Assembly (NCBI GenBank): GCA_965248765.1
Contig: CBDFKF010000004.1
Coordinates: 2,294,001-2,358,000 of the forward strand
Source: CBDFKF01 sp965248765
GTDB lineage: Bacteria > Pseudomonadota > Alphaproteobacteria > VGEJ01
Length of the DNA stretch: 64,000 bases
Direction of reading: 5' to 3'
Positions within the stretch are counted from its first letter, which is position 1. Each line of letters opens with the position of its first letter. Shown one piece after another: positions 18,008 through 27,249 of this stretch. The translations under genes and the position numbers were made by a program. The notes under the pieces are model-generated. The model was not told the DNA's origin, searched no databases, and saw only the letters and a list, made by a program, of their open reading frames with translations.

Positions 18008-18514
18008 GTGGCCGTCGAAGACCTAACCTATTACTTCGTCGCCCTCGTGTTACTAATCGCGGGGCTCGCCGGAATCGCGATTTCCGCGCCGCGCCGGCTG
18101 TGGATGCGGGCTTCCAGCGTCTTGCTCGCCGGGGTGTGTATGGCCGTTGCGTATGCGGCCTTGGCCGACCTCCTCGGTCAGCCTAAGCCACTGGCGCTGG
18201 AGTGGCGGGGCGAGGCCGTCGTCGACGCCGAGGTGCTGAGCGCCAGCATCCGCGAAGATGTCGGCATCTACCTGTGGCTGCAGATCCAAGGACGGGCCGA
18301 GCCACAGTCCTATCGGCTGCCGTGGGATCAGGAACTTGCGGTATCGCTCCAATCGGTGCAACGCGGGGCTGCGCAACAAGGCACCGCGGTGCGCATGCGC
18401 CTAGCCGACGAGCCGGCCGACGACGAGAACCCGGTGTTTTATGCACCGCCACAACCCGCTCCGCCGCTAAAGGCCACCGAGCGGCAACTGCTACACGACG
18501 AAACACCCAAGTAG
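18008..18514 (+). CDS. Unrecognised inner-membrane protein of the channel operon
   Basis: 168 aa from GTG 18008, two bases after the preceding stop. Two hydrophobic segments (about 8-27 and 35-55) are followed by a soluble region with DVGIYLWLQIQGRAEPQSYR and a proline-rich tail (APPQPAPPLK). I do not recognise the family. Tight spacing indicates it works with the channel and ExbD-like proteins. The soluble region follows the second helix; its side of the membrane is not clear from charge. Confidence 0.6.
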   Translation: MAVEDLTYYFVALVLLIAGLAGIAISAPRRLWMRASSVLLAGVCMAVAYAALADLLGQPKPLALEWRGEAVVDAEVLSASIREDVGIYLWLQIQGRAEPQSYRLPWDQELAVSLQSVQRGAAQQGTAVRMRLADEPADDENPVFYAPPQPAPPLKATERQLLHDETPK

Positions 18515-18538
18515 CCGCGCAGTGGCGCAGCCCCACGA

Positions 18539-19087
18539 TCAGCCCGCCTTGCGCCGCAGATGCTCCGTCAAACGCGGTAATAGCTCGACGAAATTGCAAG
18601 GAACGAAGCGGTAATCGAGCTGATACTGCAGAATATCGTCCCAAGCATCTCTGCAGGCGCCGGGCGAGCCAGGTACTGCGAAAAGGTACGTCCCTCCCGC
18701 CGTGCCGGCGGTGGCTCTCGATTGGATCGTCGATGAACCGATCTTCTGGTAGCTGAGCTGCCGGAAGAGCTCGCCGAACCCCGCTATCTCCTTTTCGTAG
18801 ACCGCGTGAAATGCCTCCGGGGTCACATCGCGCCCCGTAACACCTGTGCCGCCGGTGGCGATTATCACATCGATGTTGGGATCGGCAATCCACTGACTAA
18901 GCTGGTCGACGATGAGGTCGAATTCGTCGGCGACGATGATACGGCCGGCAAGTGTATGGCCGGCCGCCGTCAGGCAGTCGATCAGAACCGCACCGGAACG
19001 GTCGTCGTCCTTGTCCCGTGTATCCGAGACCGTGAGCACGGCAATATTTACGGCGACGAAGGTCCGGGATTCGTCAACACCTGCCAT
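18539..19087 (-). CDS. moaB: Molybdenum cofactor biosynthesis protein MoaB
   Basis: 182 aa of the MogA/MoaB family, which adenylylates molybdopterin or binds it in molybdenum cofactor synthesis. Seen: IAVLTVSDTRDKDDDRSGA, DVIIATGGTGVTGRDVTPEA (the binding loop), and LFAVPGSPGACRDAWDDIL. ATG 19087 has GGAG seven bases upstream. Converges with the MotA-like operon and is followed closely by the lytic transglycosylase start region on the same strand. No other molybdenum genes are in the window. Confidence 0.93.
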   Translation of the reverse strand: MAGVDESRTFVAVNIAVLTVSDTRDKDDDRSGAVLIDCLTAAGHTLAGRIIVADEFDLIVDQLSQWIADPNIDVIIATGGTGVTGRDVTPEAFHAVYEKEIAGFGELFRQLSYQKIGSSTIQSRATAGTAGGTYLFAVPGSPGACRDAWDDILQYQLDYRFVPCNFVELLPRLTEHLRRKAG

Positions 19088-19107
19088 AGCAACGCTCCGC
19101 TTGGGGA

Positions 19108-20802
19108 CTACTCGATAGCGAGCCGCACCGGAACGGCCGCCGGCTCGCCGTCATCGAATGATACATAGGGCGACCAGCTCCCTCCGGCAACAAGGTCGAG
19201 GGAGGGCGTCGCCTGGCCAAGCCGCATGCGATAAATCCAGAAATTCGCGAGCACACGCTCCACGAAATTGCGCGTCTCGCGGGACGGGATCGTCTCGATG
19301 AACAGCAGTGGATCGCCACCATCATCGATCTTGGCTCTCCATTTCCTCAGATTGCCGGGACCGCCGTTGTAGGCCACTGCGAGCAGCATGAGATCGCCAC
19401 CCACGGTTGGATCGACCAACAGATGCTGCAGGTACTTCTGGCCCAACGCGAGATTGAGGGCGGGTTCGAACAGCTTGTCCCGGTTGTGGCGGTTGAGACT
19501 GCGGTCACTGCCGACGTAACTCGCGGTGCGCGGCATAAGTTGCATGAGGCCGCGTGCGCCCCGGGGGCTCTTGGCGCGGGCGTAGAATTCCGATTCTTGA
19601 CGCATGAACGCATAGAGCAAGGCGCGGTCCAGAGCGAACCCGCCCTCCGGCTGCCAGTGCGGCAGCGGAAACGCCGCGAGCTGCGCGAGTGAAGGGTTGG
19701 CATCGGCGGTGAGTCGGCTCAGGCGAATCGCCGTCGCTGCGAGACCAAGTCTCTCGGCCGCAAGCAGAGCGTGCTCGGCCAATTCAGTGTCGCCACTTAT
19801 CGTCAGCAGCCGCAACTCACGATCCGCCAGCTGATGCTGTCGGGCCTCCGTCAGTGCAATGGCTCGGCGGATCGATGGTAAGCCCTTGAGGCGACCGGCT
19901 TCGGCGGGATCGGTTGGCGCCGCGCGCCAAGAGGCCTCAATGGTTCGGCCAAGGAGCCGGCTCGCCAGCAATCCATAGAACGTCGAGGGGTGCGCGGCGG
20001 CTAACGCGAGGTAGTCGGTGACGTATTGATGGGCTCCCGATGCGAGGGCGGCGCGCGCTGCCCAGAAGCCGCCTGCCGCCGCCGTCCAATCTGTGACCCG
20101 CTGGTTCTCGGCAAGTGCAGCAAAGCGTGTGAGGGCTGTCCGATAATCGCCTTGTCGCCAGGCCCCAAGTCCCTTCTTCCAATCGGCAATCGCGTGCCGG
20201 CGCGCGCTTTTCGAGGGACGGGAGGGCGCGGTCGCCGAGCTGGTCTGTCGCTCGCCCACCACCGGGGTCGGTGGTACTGGCTTCTCGGCCCCGTTAGGCC
20301 GGCGCTTGAGTGCAAGGCGATAGACCCTCCCGGCACCGGGATGGTCGCGGTAGTCCGCGAGCCAGTCGCGAAGCTCCTCATATTTCGACCGATAGGCGTT
20401 CGGATGCATATATCGCTGGTACAGGGCATGGCCCATGAGCACCAGGTTCTCCACACCAGCAATCTCGCGATCGGCGGCGCGCCAATCGCCGACCTTTTGA
20501 AGGGCGAAGATGCGTTCGTAGCGGACGGCGTCGGCAGCGGACAAGACCCGCAAGCCGGAGAACTCGCGCGCAATCTTGTTGAGGGCTGCTGGCCGCAGTA
20601 AGGGTCGTGGCACCTTGGTGTCGAAGATCGGTGATGGCTTCCAGCGCGGAAGGACGGATTCCCCGGCAACGGCCGGGCCGACGAATAGGCCGGCGGTCAG
20701 GCCGAGCCCAACGGCCAGAACGACCGTCAAAACAAAGCGAACTGCCGCGCACCGTCCCGTCGCCGCTGTTCGGTTGGCGGCGGGCATCTCCCCCCAGAGC
20801 AT
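19108..20802 (-). CDS. Soluble lytic murein transglycosylase (SLT family)
   Basis: About 564 aa from ATG 20802; ATG 20787 is also possible, and the frame is open to 20913 inside the glycosylase gene. A signal peptide covers VRFVLTVVLAVGLGLTAG. The middle is a helical superhelix typical of Slt70-like enzymes. The C-terminal SLT domain has the catalytic Glu in AFMRQESEFYARAKSPRGA, then GLMQLMPRTA and AVAYNGGPGN. It cleaves peptidoglycan glycan strands in the periplasm, making 1,6-anhydro ends. Located between moaB and udg on the same strand. Confidence 0.93.
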   Translation of the reverse strand: MLWGEMPAANRTAATGRCAAVRFVLTVVLAVGLGLTAGLFVGPAVAGESVLPRWKPSPIFDTKVPRPLLRPAALNKIAREFSGLRVLSAADAVRYERIFALQKVGDWRAADREIAGVENLVLMGHALYQRYMHPNAYRSKYEELRDWLADYRDHPGAGRVYRLALKRRPNGAEKPVPPTPVVGERQTSSATAPSRPSKSARRHAIADWKKGLGAWRQGDYRTALTRFAALAENQRVTDWTAAAGGFWAARAALASGAHQYVTDYLALAAAHPSTFYGLLASRLLGRTIEASWRAAPTDPAEAGRLKGLPSIRRAIALTEARQHQLADRELRLLTISGDTELAEHALLAAERLGLAATAIRLSRLTADANPSLAQLAAFPLPHWQPEGGFALDRALLYAFMRQESEFYARAKSPRGARGLMQLMPRTASYVGSDRSLNRHNRDKLFEPALNLALGQKYLQHLLVDPTVGGDLMLLAVAYNGGPGNLRKWRAKIDDGGDPLLFIETIPSRETRNFVERVLANFWIYRMRLGQATPSLDLVAGGSWSPYVSFDDGEPAAVPVRLAIE

Positions 20803-20863
20803 CGACGGGTAATAACGGATGGCGTCGACGACGGCAACCTTTCGGGCGCTAGGTGGCGCCCGA

Positions 20864-21727
20864 TCATCCGGCCGAGTCGGCCCCTTGTTCCTCGACGAGT
20901 CGGGCGCGCGCACTCAGCATGTCGTGCCAGGCCTCGCGCTTTAGCGCCGATTGGCGCAGCAGGTACGCCGGGTGAAACACGGCCATGGCCGGGATGCCGG
21001 GAGACTCGGGTCCCGCCCACGGGTCGCGGTACACGAGCCAGCGCCCCCGCAATCGCGTGATGCCCTCCGCTGTGCCCAGCAGCGTCGCCGCAGCCGTCCC
21101 GCCGACAAGCACGAGGACCCGCGGTGCGACGAGGCCGATATGGCGTTGGATGAAAGGCAAGCACGCAGTGCACTCGGCGCTCGTGGGCTTGCGGTTGCCG
21201 GGGGGCCGCCAAGGAAGAATATTGGTGATGTAAACGCTCTCGCGGCTAAGGCCGATTGCGGCGATCATACGGTCAAGCAGGCGTCCGCTCACGCCAACGA
21301 ACGGCACGCCCTCACGATCCTCATCAGCGCCCGGAGCCTCGCCAATGAACATGAGATCAGCGCCGGTATTGCCATCGCCAAAGACGAGATTGGTGGCCGT
21401 ATGCTTGAGTGCGCATCCTTCGAAGCGCACCATGGCTGCGCGCAGCTCTGCGAGATCGCGGCACGCGGCGGCGAGAGTCTGGGCATTGGCTGCTGCGGCC
21501 TCCGGTGACTCGAGATCGAGGGGCACCGTGATAGGCGCGGCACGGCGCGAGGGGGCGGCGCTCCTATCCTCGGAACTTGGGCGCGCCGGCGACGCGGGGC
21601 GCTCTGCTTCCCGAGCGCTCCGGTACCGATCTACCGGGTGTTCGTCGATCGCCTCGTCCGCGCCGGCCTCGACGTGCCAGCGCAGCAAGGCGTGGACCTG
21701 CGCGTCGTCGGAGGGGGAGCCGGACAT
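20864..21727 (-). CDS. udg: Uracil-DNA glycosylase, family 4
   Basis: 287 aa: an about 90-residue low-complexity N-terminus followed by the catalytic domain. Seen: GCALKHTATNLVFGDGNTGA, MFIGEAPGADEDREGVPFVG (active-site motif GEAPG), YITNILPWRPPGNRKPTSAE and the second motif VFHPAYLLRQ. Family 4 enzymes carry a 4Fe-4S cluster through cysteines near these motifs. It removes uracil from DNA in base-excision repair. Divergent from ETF-QO, 51 bases away. Confidence 0.92.
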   Translation of the reverse strand: MSGSPSDDAQVHALLRWHVEAGADEAIDEHPVDRYRSAREAERPASPARPSSEDRSAAPSRRAAPITVPLDLESPEAAAANAQTLAAACRDLAELRAAMVRFEGCALKHTATNLVFGDGNTGADLMFIGEAPGADEDREGVPFVGVSGRLLDRMIAAIGLSRESVYITNILPWRPPGNRKPTSAECTACLPFIQRHIGLVAPRVLVLVGGTAAATLLGTAEGITRLRGRWLVYRDPWAGPESPGIPAMAVFHPAYLLRQSALKREAWHDMLSARARLVEEQGADSAG

Positions 21728-21778
21728 AGTCTAAGATTAACATGCGTATTATGCATCGCTGTTGTCAGGAGCGCGAAC

Positions 21779-23434
21779 ATGAGCGAGCACGCGGAACGCG
21801 AATCGATGGAGTACGACGTCGTGATCGTTGGCGCCGGGCCGGCCGGCCTGAGCGCTGCGATCCGGCTGCGCCAGCTATGTGCCGAAGGCGGCCAGGACTT
21901 CAGCGTCTGCGTTATCGAGAAAGGCTCAGAGGTCGGCGCCCACATCCTGTCCGGCGCGGTCTTCGAGCCCCGCGCCCTGAATGAGCTTATACCGGAGTGG
22001 GCCGACAAGGGGGCGCCGTTAGAGACGCCGGTAAGCGCCGAGCAGTTTCACGTTCTCACTGCGGCCAATTCCATACGATTACCCAACATCTTGCTTCCGG
22101 CAGAGCTCGACAACAGCGGCAATTACGTCATCAGCCTTGGCAACTTCTGTCGCTGGCTGGCGACCGAGGCAGAGGCGCTCGGCGTCGAGCTTTATCCCGG
22201 CTTCGCGGCGGCGGAGGTTCTGTATGCCGAGGACGGGCATGTCACCGGCGTCGCGACGGGCGACATGGGGATCGCCAAGGACGGCGCGCCCAAGGCCGGA
22301 TTCGAGCGCGGCATCGAGCTCAAAGCGAAATACACTCTTTTCGCGGAGGGATGCCGGGGCTCGCTGTCCAAAACGCTCGGCGAGCGGTTCGGGTTGAGCG
22401 ACGGGGCAGCCCCCCAGATTTACGGGATCGGCATCAAAGAGCTGTGGGAGGTCAACGCCGCCGCACACCGGCCAGGCCTTGTAGTGCATACCGCTGGCTG
22501 GCCGATGGACCTCAAGACGTACGGCGGCTCGTTCCTTTATCACCTGGCCGACCGCCAGGTCGCCGTCGGGTTCGTGATTGGCCTCGACTATGAGAACCCT
22601 CACTTAAGCCCGTTCGAGGAGTTTCAGCGTTTCAAGTCGCACCCACTGATCCGTCCCACGTTTGCAGTCGGCAGGCGCATCGCCTATGGCGCGCGCGCCA
22701 TCAACGAAGGCGGATTGCAATCGATCCCGAACCTAATCTTTCGGGGCGGCGCGCTCATCGGCTGCAGCGCGGGGTTCCTCAACGTCGCCAAGATCAAAGG
22801 TAGCCACACCGCCATGAAGAGCGGAATGCTGGCGGCCGAAGCGGCGTACGCTGCTCTGGATGCCGGACGATCCGGCGACGAACTTGCGAGCTACCCGGAG
22901 GCGCTGCGCGGCTCCTGGGTCCACGAAGAACTGCATCGGGTGCGCAATTTCCGCCCTGCGTTTCGCTACGGTCTACTGGCCGGACTGATCAATGGTGCGC
23001 TGGACCTCAAGTTCATGCGCGGGCGGCTGCCGTGGACGTTGCGACACGGCCAACCGGATCATCTTTCCCTAAAGAAAGCCACCGAATGTCGACCGATCGC
23101 ATACCCCAAGCCAGACGGCGAGGTAACGTTCGATCGCCTGTCTTCGGTCTACCTATCGGGCACCAATCACGAGGAGGACCAGCCGGTCCATCTCCGTCTT
23201 ATCGATGGCGCCAGACCGATCGATCACAATCTCGCGATGTACGACGCGCCGGAACAGCGATATTGCCCGGCGGGAGTCTATGAGATCGTCAACGACGAGG
23301 AAGGAGCTTCGAGATTGCAAATCAACGCCCAGAACTGCGTACACTGTAAGACCTGCGACATCAAAGACCCGACCCAGAACATCGTCTGGGTAGTTCCGGA
23401 GGGAGGAGGCGGGCCGAACTATCCGAACATGTAA
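21779..23434 (+). CDS. Electron transfer flavoprotein-ubiquinone oxidoreductase
   Basis: 551 aa from ATG 21779, with AGGA eight bases upstream. An N-terminal FAD-binding GxGxxG occurs in YDVVIVGAGPAGLSAA; the long middle contains RFGLSDGAAPQIYGIGIKEL and INEGGLQSIPN. The C-terminal ferredoxin-like end holds the 4Fe-4S ligands in YCPAGVYEI and NCVHCKTCDIKDPTQNIVW. It passes electrons from ETF, reduced by acyl-CoA and amine dehydrogenases, into ubiquinone at the inner membrane. The TPR lipoprotein follows on the same strand. Confidence 0.97.
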   Translation: MSEHAERESMEYDVVIVGAGPAGLSAAIRLRQLCAEGGQDFSVCVIEKGSEVGAHILSGAVFEPRALNELIPEWADKGAPLETPVSAEQFHVLTAANSIRLPNILLPAELDNSGNYVISLGNFCRWLATEAEALGVELYPGFAAAEVLYAEDGHVTGVATGDMGIAKDGAPKAGFERGIELKAKYTLFAEGCRGSLSKTLGERFGLSDGAAPQIYGIGIKELWEVNAAAHRPGLVVHTAGWPMDLKTYGGSFLYHLADRQVAVGFVIGLDYENPHLSPFEEFQRFKSHPLIRPTFAVGRRIAYGARAINEGGLQSIPNLIFRGGALIGCSAGFLNVAKIKGSHTAMKSGMLAAEAAYAALDAGRSGDELASYPEALRGSWVHEELHRVRNFRPAFRYGLLAGLINGALDLKFMRGRLPWTLRHGQPDHLSLKKATECRPIAYPKPDGEVTFDRLSSVYLSGTNHEEDQPVHLRLIDGARPIDHNLAMYDAPEQRYCPAGVYEIVNDEEGASRLQINAQNCVHCKTCDIKDPTQNIVWVVPEGGGGPNYPNM

Positions 23435-23532
23435 CGTCGCGGGCAATAAGCTAGGAGCATTGCACCGTCATTCTAAAGGCGATACTTACGCGGGCGGGTT
23501 CTGGGGCGGCCGCTTGGGCCGGGGACGAGGGT

Positions 23533-25371
23533 ATGATCCAACGGCGCGGCAACATTTTGCGCCATTCCGATGGCGATGACGCCGGGCGCTGCCGCCTCTC
23601 CGGTATCGGCACAACGGTAGCTTTTCTCAGCGGACTGGCGCTGGCAGGGTGTAGCGGGAGCCAAGTCGAGCACTCGATTGCCGTGAGCCAAGCCAACAGC
23701 GGCAACACGACGCACCTTGCCGCCACGAGTATCGCCGAAGGGGAACGGTCTCCGGCTGGTACGTTCCTTGCCGGCATGCGGGCGCGAAGCGACGGCGATT
23801 TCAAACGTGCCGCTGACTTCTATGAGAGTGCTCTGGGTGCAGATCCGGAAAACATGGCACTCACCCTGGTCGCACTGCGAGTCGCGCTTGCGGATGGGCG
23901 CTACCACAACAGCCTGAGCTTGGCACAGCGATTGGTCCGATCCGGCACGGACGACGCGTTACCGCGTGTCGTCCTTGCCGCCCACAGAGTGGCGGCGCAC
24001 GACTATTCGGGAGCCCTCCCGATGGTCGATCAGGTTGCCGAGCGCGGTGCCACGGCGCTGCTTGGCTTGTTGGTGAAGGCATGGGTTCAAGCGGGTCTCA
24101 ACGAACCGGAGCAATCCTCCGCAGCGCTCGAAGTGCTGAGCAACAATGCCGCGGTACGCGCCTTCGCGGCGTTTCACGGTGCATTGATCGCAGAGCACTT
24201 CGAGAAGGTCGAACTCGCAGAGGTCGGCTATGGCAAGGTCTTGGAGTTGACCCAAGGCGGATCGCTCCGCACGGTCGAAGCCTACGGTGCATTCCTGCGC
24301 CGCCAAGGTCGGCCTGATGATGCGAAGGCGCTCTACGCGGACTATCTCGCGCGCGACCCGGGCAACCCGCTGATCGATGACGAGTTGGTCGCGACAGAGG
24401 CCGGCGTCGTGCCAGCCCCATTCGTTCCGTCGCCGGCCGCAGGGCTGGCCGAGGCATTCTTCAATGTCGCCGGCGAGCTTGCGCGCGAGAACGCGAATGA
24501 GGAAGCCGTCATCTACACACGACTGGCGCTCTTGCTTCGGCCCGATTTCCCTGTAGCGCTGTCGTTGCTGGCATCGATCTTCGAGGCGCTCGATCAGTGG
24601 GAGACGGCAGTTACCGTCTACCGCGAGATCGCGCCGGGCTCCGCCTATGAATGGAACGCGCGTATGCGCATCGCCAGCAACCTCGCGGGGCTCGATCGAA
24701 TGGATGAGGCCCATCGATTACTGCAGGCGATGGCTGCCGAGCGTCCGCAACGCACGGATGCGGTGATCGCACTCGGCGATATGCTTCGCGGCGAGCAGCT
24801 ATGGGAGGAAGCAGTCGCGGCCTACGATGACGCTTTCAGTCGGATTGACGCAATACACGAACGCGATTGGGCGCTGTTCTATACGCGTGGCATTGCGCTC
24901 GAGCGGGCCCACCAGTGGGAGCGGGCGGAGCAAGATTTCCTCAAGGCGCTCGAGTTGCGGCCCGACCAGCCGTTCGTCCTCAACTACCTCGGCTACTCAT
25001 GGATCGAACAGGAGCGCAACTACGAGCGAGCACTGGATATGCTGCGCAAGGCGACGAGCCTGCGGCCTCGCGACGGCTACATCACTGACAGCCTGGGATG
25101 GGTCTACTACCACCTTGGCAACCACGACGAGGCTGTGCGCTGGCTCGAGCGCGCGGCGGAGCTCGTGCCGGACGATCCGGTCATAAACGACCACCTGGGT
25201 GATGCGTATTGGCGGGTAGGGCGCTACCTGGAGGCGCGGTTCCAATGGCGGCGCGCACTCTCGTTCCAGCCCGAGCCCGATGAGGTGCCGAGGATCGAAG
25301 CCAAACTGGATAGCGGCCTCACGGATGCAAATGAGGTAACGCAGAGCGAGGCGGCCACGGGCGAGGACTAG
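23533..25371 (+). CDS. Tetratricopeptide-repeat lipoprotein
   Basis: 612 aa from ATG 23533. An unusually long charged N-terminus precedes a hydrophobic core and a lipobox, LALAGCSGS, with Cys near residue 39, so the mature protein is probably a lipid-anchored periplasmic protein. The rest is helical repeats; clear TPR units occur in the last third (ALELRPDQPFVLNYLGYSWI, ATSLRPRDGYITDSLGWVYY, AAELVPDDPVINDHLGDAYW). It follows ETF-QO in the same direction. Probably a scaffold; no partner is evident. Confidence 0.9.
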   Translation: MIQRRGNILRHSDGDDAGRCRLSGIGTTVAFLSGLALAGCSGSQVEHSIAVSQANSGNTTHLAATSIAEGERSPAGTFLAGMRARSDGDFKRAADFYESALGADPENMALTLVALRVALADGRYHNSLSLAQRLVRSGTDDALPRVVLAAHRVAAHDYSGALPMVDQVAERGATALLGLLVKAWVQAGLNEPEQSSAALEVLSNNAAVRAFAAFHGALIAEHFEKVELAEVGYGKVLELTQGGSLRTVEAYGAFLRRQGRPDDAKALYADYLARDPGNPLIDDELVATEAGVVPAPFVPSPAAGLAEAFFNVAGELARENANEEAVIYTRLALLLRPDFPVALSLLASIFEALDQWETAVTVYREIAPGSAYEWNARMRIASNLAGLDRMDEAHRLLQAMAAERPQRTDAVIALGDMLRGEQLWEEAVAAYDDAFSRIDAIHERDWALFYTRGIALERAHQWERAEQDFLKALELRPDQPFVLNYLGYSWIEQERNYERALDMLRKATSLRPRDGYITDSLGWVYYHLGNHDEAVRWLERAAELVPDDPVINDHLGDAYWRVGRYLEARFQWRRALSFQPEPDEVPRIEAKLDSGLTDANEVTQSEAATGED

Positions 25372-25456
25372 GTCACGATGGGGCGCGGTCTTTCCCGCGG
25401 CAAGAAGCCGGCCCATAATCGCCCCGCGCCTCGATGTCCTGCACGGCACCGCACGT

Positions 25457-26668
25457 ATGACGCCCGAAGAGCTTGTCGGGATACTTAAGAAGCACCAACG
25501 CTACGTACAGCGGATGGCCGGCGGTGTGCGCGCCGATCTCAAGCACCAGGACCTCTCCGGGCTCAAGCTCCCGCAAGTCGACTTACAGGAGGGGACGCTG
25601 ACGGCGGTCGACTTCACCGATAGCATCCTTGTTGGGGCCGACTTCCGTTTCGCCGATTTGTTCAGTGCCATCTTCACCAACGCCGATGTCTCCAAAGCAA
25701 ATTTCGAGCGCGCAGATCTGCGCGGCGCACATTTTCAGGGCGCGCGGCTGACTGGCGCGAGTTTGCGCGAAGCCGATCTCAGGCCGGGCGCGCTGCTCGA
25801 CGGCTCGCGCGGCGAGCGCCACGCCAATTTGTCGCGAGCCAATCTTAACCAATCGGACCTCGAACGTGCGCGCCTCGATGAGGCCGACCTGCGAAGCACC
25901 TCAGCGCGAGAGGCCAACCTCAAGGAGGCGAGCTTGATCCGGTCCGACATGCGTGGCGTCGACATGCGAGGCGTCGATCTGAGCGGCGCTAACCTCGAAG
26001 CCGCACGCCTGCAACGCGCCAATCTCACCGGCGCCAACCTCGCTGGTGCCAACCTCCGGCAGGCGCGCCTCAACGGCACGAATCTTCGCGGCGCCATCCT
26101 GGTAGACATCGATCTCGCCAGCGTTGATCTGCGCGAGGCATTGGTAAGCCGCGGCGCGACGCGCTTGCCGCTCGATATCCAAACGGCGCTCAGTGAACAC
26201 GCGCTGTGGGTCGATTCAAATGGGCTCTCGGGCCAACGTGCGGTGTTTGCCGGCGCTGATTTAAGTCACCGTGACCTTGGCGGCATCTATCTCAACGGCG
26301 CTGACCTCACCGGTTGCGACTTCACGGCCAGTGATCTGTCGCACAGCTTGTTCGTGCTCGCCAACCTGTCGGGCGCGACGCTACGACAGGCCGATCTGCG
26401 CCATGCCGATTTCAGCGGTGCCGATCTGCGCGAGGCTGATATCGAGGCGGCACGCCTCTCGTTCGCACAATTCGGATCGATCGCGCTGCGCGGACCGAAC
26501 GGCGAGCCGAGCGGCAAAGTCCGGCGGGCCGACCTCAGCGGGGCTAACCTATGCGAGGTTCATCTCGCCCACGTCGACCTCAGCGACGCGCTCGTGGCCG
26601 ACGCCGATCACGCCGACGGCCGTACCAAGAGCGCCGATCCGGCGCCTGATAAGCCCACCCGCCCGTAG
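25457..26668 (+). CDS. Pentapeptide-repeat protein
   Basis: 403 aa composed almost entirely of A(D/N)LxX units, for example ANLSRANLNQSDLERARLDE and GADLTGCDFTASDLSHSLFV, expected to fold as a right-handed quadrilateral beta-helix. A non-repeat stretch near residues 225-255 (ATRLPLDIQTALSEHALWV) interrupts the array, and the C-terminal tail is charged and proline-rich. The short N-terminus (MTPEELVGILKKHQRYV) resembles that of other alphaproteobacterial members. Role unknown; some relatives mimic DNA. It has a weak ribosome site and follows the TPR gene by 85 bases. Confidence 0.9.
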   Translation: MTPEELVGILKKHQRYVQRMAGGVRADLKHQDLSGLKLPQVDLQEGTLTAVDFTDSILVGADFRFADLFSAIFTNADVSKANFERADLRGAHFQGARLTGASLREADLRPGALLDGSRGERHANLSRANLNQSDLERARLDEADLRSTSAREANLKEASLIRSDMRGVDMRGVDLSGANLEAARLQRANLTGANLAGANLRQARLNGTNLRGAILVDIDLASVDLREALVSRGATRLPLDIQTALSEHALWVDSNGLSGQRAVFAGADLSHRDLGGIYLNGADLTGCDFTASDLSHSLFVLANLSGATLRQADLRHADFSGADLREADIEAARLSFAQFGSIALRGPNGEPSGKVRRADLSGANLCEVHLAHVDLSDALVADADHADGRTKSADPAPDKPTRP

Positions 26669-26686
26669 CGCGGCGGCACTCGCCGC

Positions 26687-27130
26687 TCACCTCGCCGGTG
26701 TGGTGCGCGCGGTCCCGGCATCACCTGCAAACAGGCGCCGCAGTCCGCTCGCCGTTGCCATTAACCGACCCTCGCACGACACCATTATCCGAACAAAAAA
26801 GAACTGACGCGTACGCCGGACGATCTCGGCCTCCGCCTCGATCCAGTCGTCCAGACTGCCGCTCGACAGAAAATCGCAGTTCAGGCTTACTGTCGCGAAC
26901 CTCGCCGTGGGACCAAGCGCTCGTAGCGCGGCCACCGCCACCGCATCATCGGTGAGTGTCATTAGCATCCCGCCGTGCAAAGTGCCGTTCGGGTTGAGAT
27001 GATGCTCGGCGACGCGAAAACCGATGCGTGCGGGCTCCGCGTCGGCTCGGACATAGAGTGGGCCCACGCGGTGTTCGAAGCCGCGCTGGAACGGCATTGG
27101 TCCGAATCCCGACGGTATGTCTTTAGTCAC
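26687..27130 (-). CDS. PaaI-type hotdog thioesterase
   Basis: 147 aa of the hotdog fold. Seen: FRVAEHHLNPNGTLHGGMLM, where the HGGMLM turn begins the central helix, followed by TDDAVAVAAL, TVSLNCDFLSSGSLDDWIEA and the RRTRQFFFVRIMV strand. Such enzymes hydrolyse acyl-CoA or aromatic-CoA thioesters in the cytoplasm; the substrate is unknown. Converges with the pentapeptide gene (18-base gap) and is divergent from the type I secretion operon. Confidence 0.88.
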   Translation of the reverse strand: MTKDIPSGFGPMPFQRGFEHRVGPLYVRADAEPARIGFRVAEHHLNPNGTLHGGMLMTLTDDAVAVAALRALGPTARFATVSLNCDFLSSGSLDDWIEAEAEIVRRTRQFFFVRIMVSCEGRLMATASGLRRLFAGDAGTARTTPAR

Positions 27131-27249
27131 AGCAGCTCCGAATCATACGAGTTGGCGAATAACTTAAGCGATTCTGCCTAGCGGTATCGGCGTTTCCCCG
27201 TTGTTCTTGTTTTCTTTTTTCGTTGCCGCTCGGTTCTTCAAAAGGTCAA

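Noticed and set aside
27185..27225. T-rich run before the transporter gene considered as a rho-independent terminator
   Set aside because: No GC-rich stem precedes it on the relevant strand; it is more likely part of the transporter promoter region.
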